Below, one piece after another: positions 50,353 through 58,142 of a DNA stretch of 62,406 nucleotides (position 1 is its first letter; the number at the start of each line of letters is the position of its first letter). This stretch comes from Aneurinibacillus danicus (GTDB lineage Bacteria; Bacillota; Bacilli; Aneurinibacillales; Aneurinibacillaceae). The notes beneath the pieces are model-generated. The model searched no databases, was not told the DNA's origin, and saw nothing but the letters and a program-made list of their open reading frames with translations. The position numbers were made by a program, and so were the translations under genes. The stretch spans positions 1-62,406 of the forward strand of contig NZ_BJXX01000049.1 in assembly GCF_007991215.1 (NCBI RefSeq), given 5' to 3'.

Positions 50353-52017
50353 TTGTCGAAACTTAACCAGAAAGCTTTGTCGATCTTCGCTTTGGGCGGC
50401 GTGGGCGAGATTGGCAAAAACATGTACGTAGTACAGTACGCGGATGACATCGTGGTAATCGATGCGGGCCTAAAATTCCCCGAGGAAGAGATGCTGGGCA
50501 TCGATATTGTTATCCCTGATATTACGTACCTGCAGGAGAACAAGGACAAAGTCCGCGGTATCCTCATTACGCACGGTCATGAAGATCACATCGGCGGACT
50601 TTCGTACGTGCTGCGGCATCTGAACGTTCCGGTGTACGCGACCAAGCTGACGCTCGGACTGATCGAGGGCAAGTTGAAAGAAGCGGGACTGCTTGGAGAT
50701 GCTAAGCTGAACTTGATCGACAACAAGTCGGAAGTCAGGCTCGGCATCTTCACAGCAACGTTCTTTAAAACAAATCACAGTATTCCGGACTCTGTCGGCG
50801 TCTGCCTTGATACGCCGGAAGGCTATGTGGTGCACACCGGAGACTTTAAGTTCGATCAGACGCCGGTTAACAATCAGATGGCTGACCTGGCGAAGATGGC
50901 GCAAATCGGTGAGCGCGGTGTTTTGGCGTTGCTCTCAGACAGTACGAACGCAGAACGTCCCGGATTCACCGGATCGGAACGCGAAGTTGGCGAAGCAATC
51001 AAAGAACAGTTCCACAAGTGTAAGGGACGGATAGTAGTTGCCACGTTCGCTTCCAACATTCACCGTGTCCAACAGGTTATTGACGCGGCTGCAATGTATG
51101 ATCGCAAAGTAACGGTCATCGGTCGTTCGATGGTGAATGTAGTAAATATTGCCATGGACCTCGGATATTTGAACGTCCCGGAAGGCATGCTGGTGGAGCC
51201 GGAAGAGATTAACAAGCTTCCCGCTGAACGGGTTGTAATCTTGTCTACCGGAAGTCAGGGAGAGCCGATGTCGGCGCTGACGCGCATGGCACGCTCCGCA
51301 CACCGCAAGGCTGACATCCTGCCGGGTGATACCGTTCTGATTGCGGCTACGCCAATTCCGGGAAATGAGAAGTATGTGGCGCGTACGGTTGACCAGCTGT
51401 TCCGCATCGGCGCAGACGTCGTATACGGCAACCACATTCACGTATCTGGACATGGCAGTGCGGAAGAACTGAAGTTAATGCTGAATCTAATGAAACCGAA
51501 GTACTTCATTCCTATCCACGGGGAATTTAGAATGCTTCGCCAACACGCCCTGCTGGCTGAACAATGCGGCGTTCAGCCGGAAAACATTTTCTTGATTGAC
51601 AACGGAGATACCGTTGAGATTAGCGGGGGCAAAGCCCGATACGGTCCGAAAGTGCATGCAGGCATTGTGCTCATCGACGGACTTGGCGTAGGCGATGTCG
51701 GAAACATCGTATTGCGCGACAGAAAGCTATTATCGCAGGATGGTATTTTAGTTGTTGTAGTTACATTGAGCAAACAAAACGGAACAATCTTGTCAGGACC
51801 GGACATTATTTCCCGCGGTTTTGTGTATGTACGTGAATCGGAAGCGCTGCTTGAAGAAGCGAACCGCATTGTAAGCCAGACACTGAATCGCTGCATGGAA
51901 GAGAATGTAAACGAATGGTCATCGCTGAAGACGAATGTGCGTGATGCGCTTGGACGTTTCCTGTATGAGCAGACGCGCCGCCGACCGATGATCCTTCCGA
52001 TTATTATGGAAGTGTAA
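50353..52017 (+). CDS. ribonuclease J
   Basis: 554 residues from TTG at 50353, seven bases after GGAGG; the ATG at 50347 is only one base from that site. Metallo-beta-lactamase core with THGHEDHIGG near 72-81, the beta-CASP domain (LLSDSTNAERPGFTGSE, FASNIHRVQQ, GNHIHVSGHGS) and a C-terminal RNA-binding domain. The locus after dapA is that of B. subtilis rnjB (RNase J2), but unlike J2 the catalytic HxHxDH is complete. 5'-3' exonuclease and endonuclease. Confidence 0.93.
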   Translation: MSKLNQKALSIFALGGVGEIGKNMYVVQYADDIVVIDAGLKFPEEEMLGIDIVIPDITYLQENKDKVRGILITHGHEDHIGGLSYVLRHLNVPVYATKLTLGLIEGKLKEAGLLGDAKLNLIDNKSEVRLGIFTATFFKTNHSIPDSVGVCLDTPEGYVVHTGDFKFDQTPVNNQMADLAKMAQIGERGVLALLSDSTNAERPGFTGSEREVGEAIKEQFHKCKGRIVVATFASNIHRVQQVIDAAAMYDRKVTVIGRSMVNVVNIAMDLGYLNVPEGMLVEPEEINKLPAERVVILSTGSQGEPMSALTRMARSAHRKADILPGDTVLIAATPIPGNEKYVARTVDQLFRIGADVVYGNHIHVSGHGSAEELKLMLNLMKPKYFIPIHGEFRMLRQHALLAEQCGVQPENIFLIDNGDTVEISGGKARYGPKVHAGIVLIDGLGVGDVGNIVLRDRKLLSQDGILVVVVTLSKQNGTILSGPDIISRGFVYVRESEALLEEANRIVSQTLNRCMEENVNEWSSLKTNVRDALGRFLYEQTRRRPMILPIIMEV

Positions 52018-52035
52018 TTGAATATCGAAAACACG

Positions 52036-52077
52036 AGCCTGAAAGCCTTGTTATATCAAGGAGTTCAGGCTTTTTTA
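52036..52077 (+). terminator. terminator after RNase J gene
   Basis: AGCCTGAA / TTCAGGCT with an inner CCTTG/CAAGG and a T run. Confidence 0.9.
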
Positions 52078-52332
52078 ATCTTCCTTTTTCGTTATCATAC
52101 AAGATCCGTAAGATGAATAATGGGGAAAAAGAGCGTTGTCTCTTTCTGCATGTAAGATGTGACACAACGACCAAGTTTCATGAGTAAACATCTGAAGTGG
52201 TCACACTGGAAATGAGGTATGAGACAGGGAGTAATAAAAAGGTGGGGGCGTAATGACCTCCCCTTTTCTGATTAGGGTATCCATGGTTATGATAACCATG
52301 GAGAGAATTAACTCTGATTTTTAAGTGAACTA
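52078..52332. other. noncoding stretch with a terminator-like hairpin and a 23-bp palindrome
   Basis: No gene is visible. AAAAGGTGGGG can pair with CCTCCCCTTTT near 52227-52267, like an orphan terminator. A perfect palindrome with 11-base arms around a single G lies at 52280-52302 (CCATGGTTAT core). These may be leftovers of a mobile element whose folded remains start at 52333. Confidence 0.5.
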
Positions 52333-52669
52333 CTCGCCACTTAGCTAACGCTTGAAGTGGGAGCTTCTCAACTCCTCGACGAAAGTACTCTTTCGTCTCC
52401 TTGAGCGTTACTTCGGACAGTTCCTGCCCTAGATGTCCGACGATTCGGGGTTCTTTCTTACCTTGGATATTTTACGCATGGAAGGATTAGCTTGGTTTTC
52501 GCATTTTTATTTCTCCATGCAACCCTATATATCCAGTTATCAAAGAACATCATAGGTTGATTTTATCAAAATGTCGGACAATTGAACAGGCAAAGCCTGT
52601 CCTTGTCCGAAGCCAATTCATCTCCCACTTTCACTGGTGCTGTCGCACCTTCACGTTTAGAAGCGGGAG
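52333..52669 (+). mobile_element. densely folded noncoding block resembling IS200/IS605-type ends (omega-RNA-like), without transposase
   Basis: At least six consecutive perfect or near-perfect hairpins: CTC-G-CCACTT/AAGTGGGAG (52333-52363); CTCAA/TTGAG enclosing GACGAAAG/CTTTCGTC (52367-52405); TCGGACA/TGTCCGA (52413-52440); TGGATAT/ATATCCA enclosing GCATGGA/TCCATGC (52464-52535); TCGGACAA/TTGTCCGA enclosing ACAGGC/GCCTGT (52574-52610); CTCCCACTT/AAGCGGGAG enclosing GGTGC/GCACC (52622-52669). The first and last, each followed by CTTCT, look like the conserved end hairpins of TnpB-type IS605 elements. No tnpA, tnpB or iscB is present, so it would be a nonautonomous or decayed copy, or a standalone RNA. 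Confidence 0.5.
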
Positions 52670-52686
52670 ACTTCTTGGCTGAAAAG

Positions 52687-53053
52687 TTAAAATTCTATAC
52701 CTTCACAGGACAGGTAAAGGAGTTCCCGAAAACCACCGGGTGTTATTATAACGCTAATACCTTTGAAGTGTTTAAAAAACTCTTTTTCCTCCGAATCGTA
52801 TTGAATAATAGAAAGTAACCATAAATGGACATCTTTTTTATGGATAACAATATCTGGATTACAATTACCTTTGCTTATAAAACAGGTCAATATCATCAAC
52901 CTGTTTTAAAGAAGGAGTCAACACATTTATCATTTCGCTGTTGACCACTTCAACAGCGGTGAGTATCGTTTCTATAAATTTCTTCTGATGTTTCCTCTTT
53001 CGTATATACCAGCAGTTCCCCAACGCCAACCCCGAACATCTCACACAGGGCAT
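52687..53053 (-). pseudogene. coding-like remnant in two frames downstream of the XRE gene
   Basis: On the minus strand one frame (53010-52868) reads TILTAVEVVNSEMINVLTPSLKQ and stops; another frame (52880-52687) reads NPDIVIHKKDVHLWLLSIIQY and then KHFKGISVIITPGGFRELL before stopping. Joined by one frameshift they would make a protein of about 110 residues overlapping the end of the XRE gene. I do not recognise the family. Composition looks protein-like, but there is no clear start. Confidence 0.3.
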
Positions 53054-53198
53054 CCATCGTATCGAACTGAATCCCTTTTCCCCTGCTGTAGTAGACCGTG
53101 GTCAACGTTGTCCTGGACAAACCTGTTTGTCTCACAACTTCAGCTAACGTTCTCACCCCATGTTTCGCCATCAGAACTGGTAAGTTCGATGTAATCAC
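52950..53198 (-). CDS. small XRE-family regulator, divergent partner 1
   Basis: 82 residues from GTG at 53198, six bases after GAGGTG. The helix-turn-helix covers about residues 17-45 (TLAEVVRQTGLSRTTLTTVYYSRGKG) followed by the FDTMDALCEMFGVGVGELL helix pair typical of Cro/CI-like YgaQ/ansR type regulators. It is a clear paralogue of the gene at 53359 on the other strand, which shares NLxVLMAxxG, TGxSRTT and KGIQxDT. It lacks the C-terminal domain of that paralogue. Likely binds the two palindromes between the genes. Confidence 0.8.
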   Translation of the reverse strand: MITSNLPVLMAKHGVRTLAEVVRQTGLSRTTLTTVYYSRGKGIQFDTMDALCEMFGVGVGELLVYTKEETSEEIYRNDTHRC

Positions 53199-53232
53199 TT
53201 GAATCACCTCAATAAACAAAATATCATATTAA

Positions 53233-53250
53233 TAAACAATAGTCTGTTTA
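53233..53250. promoter_or_regulatory. operator palindrome 1 between the XRE genes
   Basis: TAAACA-N6-TGTTTA, 18 bp, perfect arms. An isolated TAAACA half site lies at 53213-53218, just in front of the leftward gene. Confidence 0.65.
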
Positions 53251-53299
53251 CTTTTGTTTTATATTGTACATAATGATAAAAATTCGGTCAATATCTAAG

Positions 53300-53317
53300 T
53301 AAACAATATATTGTTTA
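53300..53317. promoter_or_regulatory. operator palindrome 2 between the XRE genes
   Basis: TAAACAATATATTGTTTA, an 18-bp perfect palindrome with the same TAAACA-N6-TGTTTA frame as operator 1 and 67 bases from it centre to centre. It lies 41 bases before the rightward start codon, where the -10 region should be. Confidence 0.7.
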
Positions 53318-53358
53318 TTATGAAGTCGATATGATATTTTAAATATGAGGTGTTGTGT

Positions 53359-53874
53359 ATGATAAAGTGTAATTTAGCTGTTTTAATGGCAGAGAGAGGA
53401 CTAAAAATCGCCGATATTGCCAGTGGAACGGGGATGTCACGGACAACAATCAGCTCCCTAGTGAACCACAATGCGAAGGGAATTCAGTACGATACGTTTA
53501 ATACCCTGTGTGAATTCCTCAAAGTGTCACCAGGGGAACTGTTCATCTACGAGCCATTTACATTTAGTTTCGAGGTAAAAGAAGTAGAGGAGAGGGAAAA
53601 CGATTTTCTGTTTAAGCTGGAGGCGGATATTACGTACAAGAAGCAGGTGTTACAGGAAGTGATGCTGGCCAGTGTTGTACTGGATATGGATGAAAAAGAC
53701 GAGCTTTGTTATGTTGGGATTGAAGTCAACTATTCCGAGGAAATGACGCAGCTGATCGCCCCGATTCCTCGCATGTTCCATAAGGATATGGAGGAGGAAA
53801 TTAAAGAGGCGATTATGGAGAAGTTGGCCCAGACGTACTCTTTTGCAGAAGACATTGTCGTTACATTGAAATAG
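53359..53874 (+). CDS. XRE-family regulator with C-terminal domain, divergent partner 2
   Basis: 171 residues from ATG 53359, six bases after GAGGTG. N-terminal Cro/CI helix-turn-helix (about 15-60: IADIASGTGMSRTTISSLVNHNAKGIQYDTFNTLCEFLKVSPGEL). The C-terminal 100 residues form an unrecognised acidic alpha/beta domain (KLEADITYKKQVLQEVMLASVVLDM... and MEEEIKEAIMEKLAQTYSF) that may sense a ligand or oligomerise. Paralogue of the divergent gene; probably controls itself and its neighbour through the shared operators. Confidence 0.8.
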   Translation: MIKCNLAVLMAERGLKIADIASGTGMSRTTISSLVNHNAKGIQYDTFNTLCEFLKVSPGELFIYEPFTFSFEVKEVEERENDFLFKLEADITYKKQVLQEVMLASVVLDMDEKDELCYVGIEVNYSEEMTQLIAPIPRMFHKDMEEEIKEAIMEKLAQTYSFAEDIVVTLK

Positions 53875-53947
53875 AAGGAGGGTAAATTTTTTTAGAGAAA
53901 GGTACAATGAAACCAGGGGGGTACAGGAACAGAATAAGAGGAAGAGT

Positions 53948-54184
53948 ATGCGTGAATTCAACATAGACGAGTTCTTTAAAGAAATCGATGAAAAACAACA
54001 AGAAGTAAATGAACGGGCCTATAAATTATTTCGCGGGAAGGGGCGTAAGGCACGAGTTCGACCACGAGACGAAGATGAAAAGCGCTGTTTGGATATAATA
54101 TGCCGGGAAAAATGGATGCGAGCTGTTGAAGAAGGAAAGGTTCGCTATATTAATGACAGGGAGATGGATTATTTTGTCGATTGA
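53948..54184 (+). CDS. small hydrophilic protein upstream of the nucleotidyltransferase-like gene
   Basis: 78 residues, highly charged, with two helical stretches (FFKEIDEKQQEVNERAYKLF and EDEKRCLDIICREKWMRAVEEG) joined by a basic loop KGRKARVRPR that could contact nucleic acid. AGAGGAAG precedes the ATG. The stop (TGA) overlaps the TTG start of the next gene, so the two are translated together. No family recognised; an antitoxin-like or partner role is only a guess from the pairing. Confidence 0.65.
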   Translation: MREFNIDEFFKEIDEKQQEVNERAYKLFRGKGRKARVRPRDEDEKRCLDIICREKWMRAVEEGKVRYINDREMDYFVD

Positions 54185-54582
54185 ATTTAACAGAGGACAT
54201 TGATTTTGTATTGAACGGTCGAGATAAAGCGAACCAGGTATTATTAGATCTTGGATTTGAAAAGCAGGGAAAAGACTGGTATCACAAGGAAGTTGGGTTG
54301 ATTGTAGAGATACCGGATAACCGGTTAGACGGTGATTACAGCCGGGTTATAAAGCTCAATATCGGGAATGGACGCTATGTTAAAGTAATCGGGATTGAAG
54401 ATATTATTAGTGATCGGTTGCGTGCTTGTAAGTTTTGGCGTTCCCAGAGTGATTGCGAGTGGGCATTCCGTTTGTATTATGCCCATAGAGAGCGGATCGA
54501 CATGAAGTATTTGAAGCAGAAAGCGACAAAAGACGGAACGTATGAAATCGTGGAAGAGTGGATAGAAAAAAATAATGAGTAA
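54181..54582 (+). CDS. nucleotidyltransferase-fold protein lacking the N-terminal GG motif
   Basis: 133 residues from a TTG that overlaps the previous stop. The start MNLTEDIDFVL matches the acidic DxD/TxDID strand of minimal nucleotidyltransferases (DUF6036/AbiEii-like), and the later VIGIEDIISDRLRACKFWRSQSDCEWAF plus the final helices match the same families. The GG(S) helix that normally precedes TEDID is absent here and not found in any frame just upstream. It may be truncated or a non-catalytic derivative. Confidence 0.6.
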   Translation: MNLTEDIDFVLNGRDKANQVLLDLGFEKQGKDWYHKEVGLIVEIPDNRLDGDYSRVIKLNIGNGRYVKVIGIEDIISDRLRACKFWRSQSDCEWAFRLYYAHRERIDMKYLKQKATKDGTYEIVEEWIEKNNE

Positions 54583-54924
54583 ATCGTAAACCAGAGTAGG
54601 AATAGAAAGGTTTCTGCGGAGCAAAAACAATGCTTGCGGAGCCTGTTGTAGTGTTTCGGTAATAAAAAGGGTGGATTTCAAGGAGTCTCCCCTTTTTTGT
54701 ATCCCTAAAATTAGCGGTATCTCAATTGCGAAAGATAACGTCCAGGTTGAATTTTTTGTAATGATTTCGTGAGAAAAGGGAGTAGGCTTTGGGAAGCTTA
54801 TTCCTTTTGTTGAACTAACGTGCAGTTATCTTTAACAAAACCGTTTTAAAAAAAGGATTTCACAACATGAATCATGAAATATGGATGTACTTGTAAGCAA
54901 AAATTTTAAAAAAGGGTGGTATTT
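54583..54924. other. noncoding stretch with two terminator-like hairpins
   Basis: No gene. AAAAAGGG / CCCTTTTT around 54664-54698 is a terminator for the preceding pair. A second strong stem AAAAGGGA...GGCTT / AAGC...TTCCTTTT lies at 54774-54809, followed by GTTGAACTAACGTGCAGTTA, a sequence type I associate with interspersed Bacillus intergenic elements. Confidence 0.55.
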
Positions 54925-55410
54925 ATGATTCGTGATGTGGAGGAATTTGTAAAGTTTTTAGATGGATTACGAAAGCGTACCATGCAGTATGTTAAAGTTG
55001 TACCGAATTCTATTTTAGAATGGAAACCAGCTGAAGATAAATTTTCAACGGGAGATTTACTTCGACATCTAGGTTCCTCTCAACTCATGTTCTTAAATGT
55101 ATTTGAGCATGGAAAGTGGATCTATCCAGGTCATGAAAGTAGTGAAGGGGAAAATATAGAGGAAATTGTTCATTACCTAGAAGTGTGTCATGCAAGGTTA
55201 ACGGAGGGTTTATTAACTTTAGGAAATGATCTATTGGCAAAAAAGGTTCCAACCCTACATGGACATGAGGTAAGCTCCTGGAGGATCATGATGGCATTGG
55301 CGGAACATGAAATGCATCATCGTGGTCAATTATCAACATACCTTCAGATGAATGGAATAGAACCACCTCAGATTTTCGGTCTAAAAATCGAACAAGTTGA
55401 GAAAGGTTAA
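54925..55410 (+). CDS. DinB-family metal-binding protein
   Basis: 161 residues from ATG 54925, seven bases after AAGGG. Four-helix DinB/YfiT fold: WKPAEDKFSTGDLLRHLGSSQ with the first histidine near 54, and the C-terminal LAEHEMHHRGQLSTYLQMNG with two more histidines near 132-137, making a probable three-histidine metal site. DinB-like proteins include thiol transferases and stress proteins; the substrate is unknown. Isolated monocistronic gene. Confidence 0.85.
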   Translation: MIRDVEEFVKFLDGLRKRTMQYVKVVPNSILEWKPAEDKFSTGDLLRHLGSSQLMFLNVFEHGKWIYPGHESSEGENIEEIVHYLEVCHARLTEGLLTLGNDLLAKKVPTLHGHEVSSWRIMMALAEHEMHHRGQLSTYLQMNGIEPPQIFGLKIEQVEKG

Positions 55411-55727
55411 TATAAATTATTTATATTGGTTTAGTTTCTCCAAACATGGGTTAAAGGAAAATGAATTTGATACAAATGATTTGTCAAAATTGCCAGGAAG
55501 AGATGCAAAATCTGAAATAAGTATATGAAAAGCTACCAGGTAAGTAACCGGGTAGCTTTTTGAATTGGGTTTACTGAGATTGTTTTAAAGTATACATATT
55601 TTATTTATATTGTATTTGAGAGGGGTGCAAAATGTATAATTTATGCATAAATTGGTCATAAAAAAACCATCTCGTTGGGCAGAATGGAGAGTGCTACCAA
55701 ACTATTCAAATGAGGTGGATACTCTCA
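55411..55727. other. noncoding stretch before the transposase fragment
   Basis: Terminator AAAAGCTACC / GGTAGCTTTT at 55528-55561. A perfect 16-bp palindrome AATTTATGCATAAATT at 55638-55653 lies near where the insertion element should begin. Nothing else recognisable. Confidence 0.5.
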
Positions 55728-55973
55728 ATGATTGCCCAAATGATTAAAAAAGATGCATGGAATCAAATTGAAGACCAAAATTTGCGCTGGCTATTTCAAC
55801 TAACAGATACAATCGATATTCTCTATAGTGTTGTCGGAAGACCTGGGATTCCTCGCCGTGTCATGATTCGTTGTTTCCTGATTAAAAGATTACTTTGGCA
55901 TTGGAAGTTCCTTCACCATCATGTTAGATGGTCACATTCTGGAATGCTGCTATATATCGCTCCCGTTAGTTAA
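55728..55973 (+). pseudogene. truncated transposase (DUF772/IS5- or IS1182-like N terminus)
   Basis: The frame starts MIAQMIKKDAWNQIEDQNLRW nine bases after GAGGTGG and reaches VGRPGIPRRVMIRCFLIKRLL, the usual RPGxxPRVLLKxLL block of these transposases. It then diverges (WHWKFLHHHVRWS) and stops after 81 codons, against 400-500 normally. No second half is present downstream. Confidence 0.65.
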
Positions 55974-55997
55974 GCTGCTAAAATACTAAAAAACTAG

Positions 55998-56903
55998 CTA
56001 CTTTTTTGGAACATTGTTAATTTCCGCTATTGCTTCTTTCATTTGCTGAATCCAAAATTCGCGAATTTCATTATTAATGATCTGGTTGCAGCTTTTTTGA
56101 TAACGTACCATAAAGAATCCGTCTGGTGCTAACATACTTAGAACTAATTCATGATTTAAACCAGAATTATCCGCAAATTGAGTCTCAATAATTGAGTAAG
56201 TTTCCTTTTGCTCTATAACTTCACCCAATAATAGTTCTTGGTCGAGATAAGCTTTTGTATGTTCTTCAATAGTTGAGGCATCCATTTCTTCAAAGTAATC
56301 AATAGTAAATTTCTCAGAGGTTTCAAAGTCATAAACTTCATCTTTTGGATAATAGCCAATAAATTCACTATCGCTATAAATTTTATAAGTAGCAGGCTTA
56401 TATTTTTCCAACTGAAAGCATTTAATGAATCGTTTGATGTTTCCGAAAAATTGCGCATCTTTAGGAACCACAGCCTTTTCTTGAGCCAATATCTCTCCGT
56501 TATTGTCTAAATAAAATACACTAAATGGGGAAAACTTAGTAATCAAAAAAGATTTTTTTCTTGGAACTAATTTAACATAGTAACTTGTTATGTTATTTGG
56601 TGATTCTTCTCTTTCATCTTCACTATTTATGCACGTATAAATATGTTTACGAGTGTAAGTTAAAGTAGCTTCATTTTCCGAAACATCAAGTGTTTTAAAA
56701 TGTAAGATTTCGGATTTTATATTATAAATTTGAAAAAGCATTTGCATTTGAAAATGATTTAAGAATGATACATTTCTATTTTCGGGATGGAAAAGTTTAC
56801 TTAATCCAAGTTCATCTTTTCCTACATAAGTTTGCTCTAAAAGCTGAATAAAATTTCGCAAATCCTCTTCTGAGATTACTGCCTTTTTTTTAAAAATAAA
56901 CAT
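55998..56903 (-). CDS. hypothetical protein, 301 residues
   Basis: Intact frame from ATG 56903, six bases after GAGGTG. Hydrophilic, no signal peptide or membrane span; A+T-rich codon use unlike the core genes. Sections of beta-rich sequence (YYVKLVPRKKSFLITKFSPFSVFYLD) and an acidic C-terminal half (DEVYDFETSEKFTIDYFEEMDASTIEEHTKAYLDQELL), ending in a helix QQMKEAIAEINNVPKK. I recognise no family. It stands alone between remnants, pointing to acquisition by transfer. Confidence 0.7.
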   Translation of the reverse strand: MFIFKKKAVISEEDLRNFIQLLEQTYVGKDELGLSKLFHPENRNVSFLNHFQMQMLFQIYNIKSEILHFKTLDVSENEATLTYTRKHIYTCINSEDEREESPNNITSYYVKLVPRKKSFLITKFSPFSVFYLDNNGEILAQEKAVVPKDAQFFGNIKRFIKCFQLEKYKPATYKIYSDSEFIGYYPKDEVYDFETSEKFTIDYFEEMDASTIEEHTKAYLDQELLLGEVIEQKETYSIIETQFADNSGLNHELVLSMLAPDGFFMVRYQKSCNQIINNEIREFWIQQMKEAIAEINNVPKK

Positions 56904-57024
56904 AAAATTCACCTCATGTTATCACGAATATTCGCTTCTTCTCTATAACCGAACTTTTGCACGCTGAAGATGATGGTGTAACCAAACGAGCGCTTGGGAC
57001 TTACGTTCCGGAACCGATAGACTG

Positions 57025-57330
57025 TCAAATAAAGCGATGCTTCTGGAATGCAGCGGCCTGTCCCCGAATCGTACCGTTCTCGTCCGTAAGATTCCACACT
57101 GTCGCCTGTATGATGTAAAATCTTCGACCAGTACTGGAAATCCGAATTCCCGTGTAATTACCGACGTAGCCATTTTCACTAACGGACTTCATGAATTTAG
57201 CCCGATCCTCTCGCACCATCGGTTCTCCCGTAAGCCTCGATGGCGTACGTGTGAATGTTTCCCAGTCCATCTCCTATAACTCTAGAGCCACCCGGTTGCC
57301 GAAATTCAAGATCGGATCGTCTTCCGTCCT
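57025..57330 (-). pseudogene. MEKHLA-domain protein, 3' part with internal stop
   Basis: On the minus strand the frame reads PRTEDDPILNFGNRVALEL, stop (TAG at 57276-57274), EMDWETFTRTPSRLTGEP, then GYVGNYTGIRISSTGRRFYI, VWNLTDENG and GQAAAF. This is the MEKHLA domain (PAS-like) where the stop replaces the tryptophan of the expected LELWEMDW. The 5' part of the gene is missing and replaced by the nuclease-like fragment. Confidence 0.7.
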
Positions 57331-57670
57331 AGGGGGCAACACCACGATTGGAGCATGAAACTGTGCGAACTGTTGAATCAAATTCAAACACGGGCAACAA
57401 ATCCCTATCAGCTAGCGTCCACCAGGCGATATCAATTCGTCCACTTCGACCGTTGGATTGTACATTAGGAATAGGATACTCTTTCTCCCTATAGCAGCAG
57501 AAATCCGGTGCCAGTTCTAGAAGCTTGTTTTGCAGCGCACCATGAAATTCAAGCTTATTCCCCATCTTTTCTTTCCGGTTCCGGGTTAGTTCGCGCACCA
57601 CATCATTTGCCAGACGAACAACAATCTCACGCAACTGGTCAGCATCAATCATGAGTGTAGTTTGCTTCAT
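57329..57670 (-). pseudogene. PD-(D/E)XK nuclease-like protein, 5' part
   Basis: From ATG 57670 (or 57679) the frame gives about 113 residues: a helical N terminus (IDADQLREIVVRLANDVVREL) and then REKEYPIPNVQSNGRSGRIDIAWWT, LLPVFEFDSTVRTVS, i.e. the G-x-IDI and E-x-D strands of PD-(D/E)XK proteins that normally continue with a KL helix. Instead the frame runs into the MEKHLA remnant and stops. A deletion that joined the two genes is the simplest explanation. Confidence 0.55.
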
Positions 57671-57679
57671 GTTCCCCAT

Positions 57680-58142
57680 CCCCTTTCAAAAAGATGATGA
57701 TGTATCATAAAGAATTACATTTGATTTTCTCTAGTTTTCTTTAAATTATACTAAAATTCCAGAATTTATAAAGTTCAAGAATAGGAAAATAGATGCAGAT
57801 ACAGTAAATTGATGGTAGGTAATACGAAAGAGGGGAGTAATAATGTTATTTACGTAGTTTCAAAAATTGTTTGGGGGTAATACATGTGTATTTTGCAAAC
57901 GAAAAACTAAATCGATACACTAAACTACCTTATTATATAAATACCCCTGATCATTGGCTAAGATAACGAGGGTAAAAAGATTTTCAACTCAAGGGGGCAT
58001 TAATAAGAAGATGATATGGAGAGGGCCGGAATTCATTGTGAAATGGAATCCGGTTTTTTCATTTCTTGCTTAACGTACGATTTTTTCCGTTTCGTGACGT
58101 GACCCCTTATACGTTGTTCAGAAGACGGTGGGAGGTACGAGA
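57680..58142. other. A+T-rich noncoding stretch
   Basis: No gene. Contains a good ribosome site in front of a four-codon frame near 57843, suggesting decay, and a terminator-like stem CCGGAATTCATT / AATGGAATCCGG with T run at 58026-58059 that has no intact gene upstream. Confidence 0.5.

Noticed and set aside
52582-52818. 78-codon plus-strand frame over the folded block
   Set aside because: No ribosome site; it only runs through hairpin sequence.
53404-53417. TAAA-like and GCCGATAT match to a sigma-D promoter
   Set aside because: It lies inside the coding sequence of the XRE regulator, with incorrect spacing, and no motility gene follows.
56909-57179. Two further minus-strand frames next to the MEKHLA remnant
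   Set aside because: They read the same DNA in other frames without family resemblance or start signals.
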